A stretch of DNA of 42,918 bases, taken from assembly GCA_029298735.1 (NCBI GenBank), contig JANSLP010000279.1, positions 1 to 42,918 of the forward strand, written 5' to 3'. Below the pieces are notes generated by a model, which saw only the letters and a list, made by a program, of their open reading frames with translations, was not told where the DNA came from and made no database searches. Source of the DNA: Ophiostoma sp. CBS 140.51 (taxonomy: Eukaryota; Ascomycota; Sordariomycetes; Ophiostomatales; Ophiostomataceae). The position numbers and the translations under genes were made by a program. Positions 30,769-38,062 of the stretch are shown piece by piece. Each line of letters opens with the position of its first letter. Position 1 is the first letter of the stretch.

Positions 30769-31238
30769 TGTGCCTCGCGGATTGAAACCTCGAAGCCGGG
30801 TAAATAGGAGGAGACAAACAGAAAGAGAGCCAACGGTAAAGAAAATGTCTATCCAATAGTCTATTGTCGTAATGGGTATCAAAACAATTGCCAAAAAGTG
30901 CAGTAAAATACAAAAGAGTAGGGGTTAAAAACAGCTCAGACTTGCCTTTTACGACGTCACTGGCGGCGGGCATGGAGTATCTCCATGTGTATTAACAGTT
31001 TGTACTGTGACATTGGACCAGAGACCATGGGTGTCGACTCGGTGTGGCTGTTGCTGTACAGTGTCTCCCAGAAAAAGGCAAGGGCTTCTGTCTCGCGACA
31101 AAAACGACAGCATGTGTTTCCAGACACTCACAGGCCTCTTTTGTAAACACTGTACAGCCCCAACCCACCTCGAGACGACGATCATCTGTCCACCCGCTCA
31201 TTTTGCCTCGGAAGTATCTGGTTATCATCACGGCCGTC

Positions 31239-31255
31239 AATGAGCGTAGCTCATT
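31239..31255. repeat. Perfect hairpin with GTA triloop
   Basis: AATGAGC-GTA-GCTCATT, a perfect 7-bp stem with a GNA-type triloop. It starts 10 bases beyond the stop of the ASNSD1-like gene, so it is in that gene's 3' UTR. It shares the core GAGCGNAGC with the array at 37961-38053. Confidence 0.8.
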
Positions 31256-31265
31256 TGTATTGTCA

Positions 31266-33080
31266 TCACGCGACCAAAGCCGTCCCTTTGACACGCCCGC
31301 TCTCCATCTTGGCCGTCCGGGCGCCGAATTGGATCTGTAGAGTTAGTGGTGGTCAATTTGATAGAGTGCGTAGTGAACTTACCGCCCTCTTCTTCTCCTT
31401 TGCCACATTGGGCATTCCAAGGGAGAGCGCAACAAGACGCAACACCCGCTTCGCGGGTTCTCCATCATCGCCGCCCGCCGTATTGGCAAAATCACACTTG
31501 GCCCACACCGGCAGAGCGAGTGCCCACCGCACCAGCCTTTCGTCCAAAAAGGGGAACCGCACTTCACGGCCCCAGTGGGCGAGCACACGGTCGTCCCGGC
31601 CCAGGTTGCGCCGGCCCAAGCGGGCGACGTCTAACAAGAGCTCGCTGGCCAAAGCGGAATAGCCTCCATCTCTCGAAAACGCGACAGTATGTCGGCCATA
31701 ACCGCCAAACAACTCGTCTGCGCCGAGGCCGGACAACAGGACGCGGGCAGACGTCGCATGGTGTGCGCTCGTCTCTTTCGCCTCCCCTGTCGAGGAGACT
31801 CCTCTGCTCGCAAAATACAGCGCCGTCCCAATTGACAGATCCATCTCCGTATTGTGCGGGTGCATCAGGGCGACAATCTCCGGGCGGTGGGCCACCGTTT
31901 CTGTGTACGGAACGTTGACCGCCACAAACCGCCACTTGCGAGAAGGACAAGCCCTCTGCAGCTCAGCATACGACGCACGCCCAGTTATTCTGTCAGGGCA
32001 GGCTTCGTAAATGTCCGTTACATCTCCTTTCAAGTGAGAGACGACGCGCGGGTTCTCGAAAGCGACATTGATCAGATCCACACCCTGGTCGGCCGGCAGC
32101 AGGTCGTGTGTCATGCGGGCGAGGACCGTACAGTCGAGGCCGCCCGAGAAGAGGACGGCGATGCGGGTCACCCCTCCAGGGTGACCATTCGAAGAAGTCG
32201 TAGACGGCGGTAGCGGCACGTTCTGGACGCGCAGTCGTAGAGACGCCATGAGCTGTTCCTTGAGTTGATGCACCGACGGCGAGTCCAGTGTCAGCCGAGC
32301 GTCGTCTGGCGGTGGCACAGAATCCATATTGAACCGCCCAAGACCGCTGACAATCGCGTCGCCATCCACAACCGTCTCGTCTGACCAGTCATATCTGGTA
32401 GTACCTCCAGGAGCGTCACTTGACGTGCTGGCAAACGGCCGCTCTTGCTGCAAATCCACCATGTAGATGCCGTCCGCCTCCACCTCCACCCAAGGGTTAT
32501 CCGAAGAAGACGACGGCGACACATCCGACACGCTCGACAGTGTCAATGTGTCGTCCGTCCTTCTTTCGAGAAGGGACCGCCGTCCCAGTCGGTCGCGTCC
32601 ATAGTAAAGTTGTCCTGTCGGCCGGTCGTAGTACACAAACGCAAACGGGCCTTCAATGGCGCGGAGGACGTTAAGCACGCCAGGAGTGTCGACACATGCC
32701 TTTAGTCGATCAAACAGCTGCTGTCCATCGTTGCCGTCGACTTCGTCGTGTTTGTCGCCGGCGCCGTCGAACCGCCACACTTCACCGTTCCAACACAAAA
32801 CCCGCCCCGTCGACGGCTCCTCAAACGGCTGCGGTGTCAGACCGTCGCCGCGCAGAGCGAGGACGGTCGACGTAAAGCGTAGCTCGGCAGTTTTTCCGCC
32901 GTCTTGGCCGGCAAACGACGAGTTGACCTGGCCAAAGTGGTCAGGACCGCGACGCGCCAGACGGGTGTGGAGGACTTCAGAGAGCGGTTCTATCGTTGTG
33001 GATGTGTTGCCGTTGTCGTCGCCATTACTGCTGTCGTCCGTTGCAGTCTTTAACGCAATCACGGCGTGGATGCCGCACAT
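31266..33080 (-). CDS. Asparagine synthetase domain protein (ASNSD1-like)
   Basis: Exons 31383-33080 and 31266-31334 give 588 aa. The 48-nt intron (31335-31382, GTAAGT...CTAAC...TACAG) is supported because splicing yields KEKKRAIQFGARTAKM, a conserved ending, while the unspliced frame runs into an unrelated tail. Met1-Cys2-Gly-Ile is the Ntn glutamine-amidotransferase start with Cys2 as nucleophile; RRGPDHFG and WNGEVW follow. The synthetase half has the ATP-pyrophosphatase loop FSGGLDC (311-317) and SGLGADELFGGY (450-461), DNEVRFPFLDE-like motif near 515-525. The length is near that of animal and fungal ASNSD1, whose substrate is not settled. It is distinct from true asparagine synthetase. 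It shares a 480-bp divergent promoter with the DUF4396 gene. Confidence 0.93.
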
Positions 33081-33560
33081 CCTTGAACTTGTATTTGTCT
33101 GTGTTGTTGTTGGGTGTGAGTGAGGAGAGATCCAAACTCAGCGGTCAAAAAGCTTCAATCTTGGGAGCTTCAGGGACTAAAAGTTGATGACTAATTTTGG
33201 AGGTTTCCCAGATTTACAGCAAACGGCAGGAGCGACTCAACAACAACCGTTCTTTCTACTTTCAGTACAAGTTGAGCTTCATAAAATGATGAATGATTCT
33301 TTTGAATCAGGACCTCTCCCTTTCCCTTCTTCTTCTTCTCACCTTCACTGTTTCATTCAACTTGAACATCGAGCCTTGGCACAACACCACCCAACGCCGT
33401 AACGCCGCTGCAGACCTCCCCCGAGATGCGCCGTTTTTGCGTAAGATCGCCCCAATTGAATTTCCCGAGCAACAACAAGGTGCTGATATAAAATAAAGAA
33501 TTGTACTTTTATTTCTTCAATCTTCTCTTCGCTTTTAACATCACCAACCTCCACGTCAAC
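33081..33560. promoter_or_regulatory. Bidirectional promoter, ASNSD1-like and DUF4396 genes
   Basis: 480 bases between two divergent starts. TATAAAA at 33487-33493 serves the plus-strand gene. CTTCTTCTT-rich leader sequence lies near 33330. No separate gene is seen. Confidence 0.5.
33487..33493 (+). promoter_or_regulatory. TATA box of the DUF4396 gene
   Basis: TATAAAA within GATATAAAATAAAG, 68-74 bases upstream of the ATG at 33561. Confidence 0.6.
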
Positions 33561-34202
33561 ATGGCCACTCGCGTCTTTTTACGAACACGGCCTTGGGCAC
33601 TGTCGCAGTGTCACCGCCTCCAGCCCTGTCTGACACTACGTCCTCTGTCGGTGAGGTTGACGTCGACGTCGACGTCGACGTCTTCAACAACAACATGCTG
33701 CCACAAAAAGACTGAAGCGCCACCACCCTCGCCAACCACCCTCACTTTCTGGCAGTCCCCACCGACATGGCGCCGTGCCGGTCTCAACACGCTGCGCTGC
33801 CTCGTCGGTTGTTCGGCGGGCGACTTTGCCGTCATGTGGTACCTCCAGACACACCATGCCGACTGGGGCATGTGGCCGACGATCATGGGGTTGGCGATGG
33901 CCTCTGGGTTGGCGACGTCAGTCGCCTTGGAGACCACGCTGCTTCGACTAGGCAAGGACGCTCTGCCCTGGGGAAGGGCAGCCCGCACCGCCGTCGGCAT
34001 GAGTTTCATTTCGATGCTGACGATGGAGGCCGCCGAGAACGTGGTTGACTACTACCTGACGTCTGGCGGCACGGCCGCTGGGTACACCTTTGGTGAGCCA
34101 CTGTTTTGGGCGGCGGCGGGTGTGTCGATGGTGGCCGGTTTTTTGGCGCCGCTGCCGTACAATTATGCGAGGCTGAGGAAGTACGGGAAGGCGTGTCATT
34201 AG
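33561..34202 (+). CDS. DUF4396 membrane protein, probably mitochondrial
   Basis: 213 aa, single exon, ATG at 33561 (an earlier in-frame extension lacks the presequence logic). Residues 1-45 are Arg/Ser/Thr-rich without acidic residues, a likely mitochondrial targeting sequence. From about 75 the DUF4396 signature appears: LRCLVGCSAGDFAVMW with two Cys, WPTIMGLAMASGLATSVALE, SFISMLTMEAAENVVDYY, and GEPLFWAAAGVSMVAGFLAPLPYNYARLRKYGKACH near the C-terminus. Four hydrophobic segments are expected. The family is found in bacteria and fungi; its function is not established, and the conserved Cys/Met/His could bind metal, which is a guess. It converges with the DUF8021 gene only 61 bases away. Confidence 0.82.
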   Translation: MATRVFLRTRPWALSQCHRLQPCLTLRPLSVRLTSTSTSTSSTTTCCHKKTEAPPPSPTTLTFWQSPPTWRRAGLNTLRCLVGCSAGDFAVMWYLQTHHADWGMWPTIMGLAMASGLATSVALETTLLRLGKDALPWGRAARTAVGMSFISMLTMEAAENVVDYYLTSGGTAAGYTFGEPLFWAAAGVSMVAGFLAPLPYNYARLRKYGKACH

Positions 34203-34263
34203 GGGGTGCGAAGCAACGAGGTCGACCAACGGCGATTGAATTTAATATCTCCACTCAACCTAT

Positions 34264-35124
34264 CTACAAACCAGCACTCACTTTGACGTCCCCCGTCACA
34301 CTTCGATGATTCTTTCCTTTCCCACCACTGCTCTTCCCTTTGGCACCCGTCATCACCGTCATGGTGTGCACATAGCGCAGTTTCCCGCCCTCCACTCGGA
34401 AATCGTGGCTGTCCGGCAGGTCCGCAAACGCCATCATCACGTCCACCGCGCCAATCGTCTCGTCAATCACGTACCGCCGTTGGGTGAGCGAGACACCGCT
34501 GGGGATGCCCACATTGCAGCTGTCGTCGGCGGTGCCTTTGCCCGTGTACGACCCGCCCTCGAGCCGGGCACACGGTTTTCCCCAGGGGACAACGACACTC
34601 TTGTTGCTGAAAATGTCGCAGTACGCATCCGCGGCGGCTTGGATAGTGGCGCGTGTGTCGCGCTTGTCTTCGGGGATCGTGTCCCACTTTTCCCTCGACG
34701 CCCAGTACAGCGTCCCGGTAATGTTGAACAGCCAGTCGCCCGTGGAGGTGTAGATTGTGTCGACCCGTTGGACCGAGGAGGCGTCGGCCGACAAAAAGAC
34801 TTGGACACCAATCTCGTACGGTTTACTACCGGCAACAATCATTTCCGTGTAGGTCGCGCACTGTGTCGTGTCCAGCGAGCTGCGCACATGGTCGGGCTTA
34901 AGGAGGTGACTCAGTATGCCGCTGGTGAGCGACGAAGACGGTTGACGGTTCTCGGTAAAGACGGCATCGGCGGCGGCGGCGGGCTGCACGAGGGCAGGAT
35001 TGCCGGCGGTCTGGGCGGCAACGACGCTGTCGGCGACGGCCTGGAGCTGGTTGCGGGAGCAGCCGGCAGTAGGGGCGGCGGCCACGGTATGGAGGGCCGC
35101 CAGGAAAAAGAGTGAACTGAGCAT
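34264..35124 (-). CDS. Secreted DUF8021-like protein
   Basis: 286 aa, single exon; the ATG at 35124 begins a clear signal peptide (MLSSLFFLAALHTVAAAPTA). The mature protein starts CSRNQLQAVADSVVAAQTAGN, and continues with SSLDTTQCATYTEMIVAG, VDTIYTSTGDWLFNITGTLYWAS, WDTIPEDKRDTRATIQAAADAYCDIF, VPWGKPCARLEGGSYTG and RRYVIDETIGAVDVMMAF. These fit the fungal secreted family now called DUF8021, an SnoaL/NTF2-like fold with several Cys. The basic tail after residue 255 (KGKSSGGKGKNHR) is unusual. Extracellular role is unknown. A TATATAT element lies 72-79 bases upstream, suggesting regulated, strong expression. Confidence 0.8.
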   Translation of the reverse strand: MLSSLFFLAALHTVAAAPTAGCSRNQLQAVADSVVAAQTAGNPALVQPAAAADAVFTENRQPSSSLTSGILSHLLKPDHVRSSLDTTQCATYTEMIVAGSKPYEIGVQVFLSADASSVQRVDTIYTSTGDWLFNITGTLYWASREKWDTIPEDKRDTRATIQAAADAYCDIFSNKSVVVPWGKPCARLEGGSYTGKGTADDSCNVGIPSGVSLTQRRYVIDETIGAVDVMMAFADLPDSHDFRVEGGKLRYVHTMTVMTGAKGKSSGGKGKNHRSVTGDVKVSAGL

Positions 35125-35195
35125 GATGAAAGCTGGAAGAAGAGTTGCTTGTTGGCCTACGGTCACCTTCACAGATGCCCACTCGCTCAGCGTCC

Positions 35196-35203
35196 ATATA
35201 TAT
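35196..35203 (-). promoter_or_regulatory. TATA box of the DUF8021 gene
   Basis: ATATATAT within GGATATATATGG on the minus strand, 72-79 bases upstream of the ATG at 35124. Confidence 0.6.
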
Positions 35204-36192
35204 CCTCGCGAGGCGGGGAAGCTCGCTACGAATTTTGTATATTATTGTCCTTTTCCTCTGTGATATAAATAAACCCCTACTCTTCTTTTGTCCCGGTGTA
35301 AAGTGCGGCACTCGCTTGCGGGCAATTGTCGTCAGGGGTATTTCAAAGTTGGAGAGAATATATATTACCTCCAGTGTTCAATCTTGGCTGGGTGTAGTAG
35401 CTCCATTTGAGTTATTATCTCGGCTGTTTGGTTTCCCGGCAATTGAATACTGTCAGTTCTGGACGGAATATCTCTTGAGAGCAAAATGTAGAGTTGGTTA
35501 GTCATCAGGAAAAGCAAGGACGTAAAATATAAAAGCTTCAATTTTATGGAAAAGGATACAGAAAGGAGCATATCTATGAGGAGTTCTCTTAGGTGGATGA
35601 GAATGCTAATTCATCATTGATTTTTTTAATGCTTGTCTCGGGTCATATTCTAAAATTTAAACGACCAGAGAATCTTGTAAAAATACGTACCAAAAAAAAG
35701 AACAAGAAAAACAATCATTCAGAATGAACTTTAAGAATAATTATTTTCTTCACATTCTCACGCAATCCAACTCTCCGTACTGTTCTTTCTTCTCTTCTCA
35801 CAATCGAACGTCATAGGCCGAGACAAGGGATGTCGACAAAAGGTGTGGGACAAAAACCATTGTGCCACCCCCGGTCGGCCAACTTGCGCCAACATTTTGA
35901 CAACGACGTCACTCGTCGAAATCCACCATCCACCAAAAAAACGTGGTTCTTGGCCGTGTGTAAGTCAAAGAAAAACGGCCAGACCAAGCTAATAGCTGCC
36001 AACCACACGGGCGACAAGCCAACGGTCACGCTCGAGTGCCTGTCTATCAGTTGGGGAAGAGGGAAAGATCGTTCTTTTTGTTTGACCTGTTTTAAATAAA
36101 TTTCTTTGTTCTTTTCGTTCTTTTTGTCGTACTTTGTCGCACTCTGTCGCATTTCGTTTGCACAACTGATCTTGCCGATCGTCTTGCACCAC

Positions 36193-36227
36193 ATCGCATC
36201 GCATCGCATCGCATCGCATCGCATCGC
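36193..36227 (+). repeat. (ATCGC)7 pentanucleotide microsatellite
   Basis: Seven perfect ATCGC units ending 64 bases before the ATG at 36292, within the probable 5' UTR of the hydroxylase-like gene. Confidence 0.9.
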
Positions 36228-36291
36228 AGTGCATCGATACTTCACTTTACTTGCACAACCAAATCAACATCAACCTCACCTCATCGTCGCC

Positions 36292-37695
36292 ATGGACGTC
36301 CTCCTCTCGCTACCCATTGTCAGCTACTTGCTGGGACCAGGCGCTGCCACATCGTGGTCGACGTCGGTCAATGTCCTCTTCTTCTACCTGACATGGACAA
36401 CGCTCGTCATGTCCTATGCGCCGCTGCACATTGAGCTCGTGGGCGTCTTGGCCATACGAGTCGTACTATGGTTAATACCGTCGTTGGCCTTCCTTGCCTT
36501 TGACACCAGCCTGCCCTCGCTGGCGGCCAACGTCAAGATTGGCGGTGCGGCTGCACTGCCGCCGCGCACCGATGCGGACCGCTCTTTGTTGGTCAGACTC
36601 ACACTACTAGGTGTGTTCAACCTGGCCGTCGAAGTCTTGCTGCAAGCCGGCCTGCAGGTCGCACTACTGCCGGCATTGTCGGGTGTCTCCAGCCTCTTGT
36701 CGACGGGCATGTCGACCGCGTTCACCACCGTCCACCGCCTCATCGTGCCCAAACCAAAGTCGTCCTTTTTCTCCCTGTCCTCCCTGTCCTCCCTGTCGTC
36801 GGTGTCGAGCAACTACTTTCCCGCGTTCCCACGCACGACAAAAACGCCTGTCCTACCTCCACTCTTCAACACAGCCTCCAAATTGCCCCTGCCCTGGCAG
36901 ATTCTCAAACAAACTGTCGTCCTCTTCCTCCTCAGAGAAGTGCTCGTCTACTACATCCACCGCTTCCTGCTGTCTCGACCGGACGCCACGTCGTCCTCTC
37001 GCCTCTACCCAGCGTCCCTTATCCGCCGTCTCAGCCGCTGGCACCTGGGCAGCTATGCCCATACCCGGCAGCAGGCGCCGTTTAGTTTGCTGGTGTTTGC
37101 GGACCACCCGACATCCGTCTTTTTCTTGCGGTGGGTGCCTCTGTACGGCTCTGCTCTGCTGGTCAGACCGCACTTGCTTGTGTTCCTCGTGTTTGTCGGG
37201 CTGGTCACCCTCGAAGAAACACTGGGCATGAGCGGCTACCGGGTCGTGCCGGGTCTATTGTTGCGCGGGATTGCTCGACGGACGGCCACCCATTATACGG
37301 GCGCCGTCGAGCCCGAGCGGAGCGAGGGGCGCCGTACGCGGAGTAAGAGTGGCAAGAACAACAAGACCTCGGCTGACGCCGAGCTCGGAGTGAACTTTGG
37401 CGCATGGGGCCTGCTGGACTGGGCACAGGGCACGAGCTGGCCACGGAGTGGGAGTCTGGTGGCGGATGCGCAGGCTGGCGCTGTGGTAGTGCCTGGACTG
37501 GGTGCACTCCAAGATGCGGCGGCGACCGTCTCCCAAGTGGTGGCGGGTGAGAAGAAGAAGGCGATTGCAGCAGCGGATGCTGTGGCGGATCCGGAAGATG
37601 ACGCCGACGACGATGAAGAAGAGGAAGAGCCAGTAACGACAAAGAGAGGCAATGGCCACAGCCGGCGGTCGCGGAAGAAGGCGCACAAGGAGTAG
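36292..37695 (+). CDS. Fatty-acid-hydroxylase-superfamily membrane protein, altered His boxes
   Basis: 467 aa, single exon, ATG at 36292 (GTCGCCATGG). Several hydrophobic helices span 1-130 and 205-320. The core matches the sterol desaturase/fatty acid hydroxylase superfamily of Pezizomycotina: REVLVYYIHRFLLS (His223; Ser228 where the box HRxxLH usually has His), RLSRWHLGSYAHT (His251, His257), ADHPTS (His272), LEETLGMSGYRVVP, RRTATHYTG (His335) and GVNFGAWGLLDWAQGT. About 30 hydrophilic residues (PERSEGRRTRSKSGKNN...) separate His335 from NFG, longer than I expect for the family. The C-terminus has an acidic run then a basic tail (RRSRKKAHKE). It may be a working di-iron enzyme with divergent ligands or a pseudoenzyme. 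An ER membrane site is inferred. Confidence 0.78.
   Translation: MDVLLSLPIVSYLLGPGAATSWSTSVNVLFFYLTWTTLVMSYAPLHIELVGVLAIRVVLWLIPSLAFLAFDTSLPSLAANVKIGGAAALPPRTDADRSLLVRLTLLGVFNLAVEVLLQAGLQVALLPALSGVSSLLSTGMSTAFTTVHRLIVPKPKSSFFSLSSLSSLSSVSSNYFPAFPRTTKTPVLPPLFNTASKLPLPWQILKQTVVLFLLREVLVYYIHRFLLSRPDATSSSRLYPASLIRRLSRWHLGSYAHTRQQAPFSLLVFADHPTSVFFLRWVPLYGSALLVRPHLLVFLVFVGLVTLEETLGMSGYRVVPGLLLRGIARRTATHYTGAVEPERSEGRRTRSKSGKNNKTSADAELGVNFGAWGLLDWAQGTSWPRSGSLVADAQAGAVVVPGLGALQDAAATVSQVVAGEKKKAIAAADAVADPEDDADDDEEEEEPVTTKRGNGHSRRSRKKAHKE
37315..37326 (+). repeat. GAGCGGAGCGAG repeat inside coding sequence
   Basis: An exact copy of the dispersed 12-mer within the hydroxylase-like gene, encoding Glu-Arg-Ser-Glu in the hydrophilic segment between His335 and NFG. 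It is the only clear coding copy in the window. Confidence 0.8.
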
Positions 37696-38062
37696 TGCCT
37701 TTTTCTGAGTTTGTTGTTTTCACATCAGTTTTATACCTTGTAGTGTGTTCCAGAATGAATTGTTTATCCAACTGTCCAAAAGTGAAGTAACCAAGTGTGA
37801 CCGTGTTCGATGAGTACCAATATGTACCAATATATATGCAGCCAAAAAAAATGCACCAACCAGCGAGAAAGTACCAAAGACAAAAGCCGCCAAGATGAAA
37901 ACCAAAGAACACCAATGCATGCAAATCTATGTATACAATCGTCGAGTGTTGCGAGAATAAAAGTGAGCGTAGCTCACTTCTGTGAGACACGTCGCAGTCG
38001 TCGTGGGCGAAGCCCACTCCAGAGACACGTCGTTCATGAGGGCGAAGCCCTCACGAACTCCC
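37696..38062. other. Convergent 3' flanks, hydroxylase-like and Iml2 genes
   Basis: 367 bases between two converging stop codons. The left two thirds are A/T-rich with direct repeats of GTACCAATAT near 37814-37832. The right 100 bases hold the hairpin array listed separately. No gene seen. Confidence 0.55.
37961..38053. repeat. Array of three GNA-loop hairpins with a repeated spacer
   Basis: Three perfect-stem hairpins lie in 93 bases: AAGTGAGC-GTA-GCTCACTT (37961-37979, 8 bp), GTGGGC-GAA-GCCCAC (38003-38017, 6 bp) and TGAGGGC-GAA-GCCCTCA (38037-38053, 7 bp). The spacers share an exact direct repeat GAGACACGTCG at 37984-37994 and 38022-38032. The array begins 10 bases beyond the Iml2 stop. 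Loops GAA and GTA closed by C-G are known to form unusually stable mini-hairpins in DNA. Confidence 0.9.

Larger units (their letters stand above)
30410..31265. other. Leader/promoter of the 4-TM gene and ASNSD1 3' flank
   Basis: Contains the probable 5' UTR intron and TATA element of the minus-strand 4-TM gene, then spacer, then the 3' UTR of the ASNSD1-like gene with a GNA-loop hairpin at 31239-31255. No other gene is supported. Confidence 0.5.
35125..36291. other. Divergent promoter region, DUF8021 and hydroxylase-like genes
   Basis: 1.17 kb. The TATA box at 35196-35203 belongs to the DUF8021 gene. Positions 35500-35760 are A/T-rich. An (ATCGC)7 tract at 36193-36227 lies in the leader of the plus-strand gene. 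No gene is seen; the frame upstream of 36292 lacks a sensible start. Confidence 0.5.

Noticed and set aside
31353..31382. Unspliced C-terminus of the ASNSD1-like protein
   Set aside because: The frame through the GTAAGT donor gives an unrelated tail, whereas splicing gives the conserved ending.
37961..38053. CRISPR-like array
   Set aside because: Repeats are short palindromes with varying stems and irregular spacers in a eukaryotic 3' flank, not a prokaryotic array.
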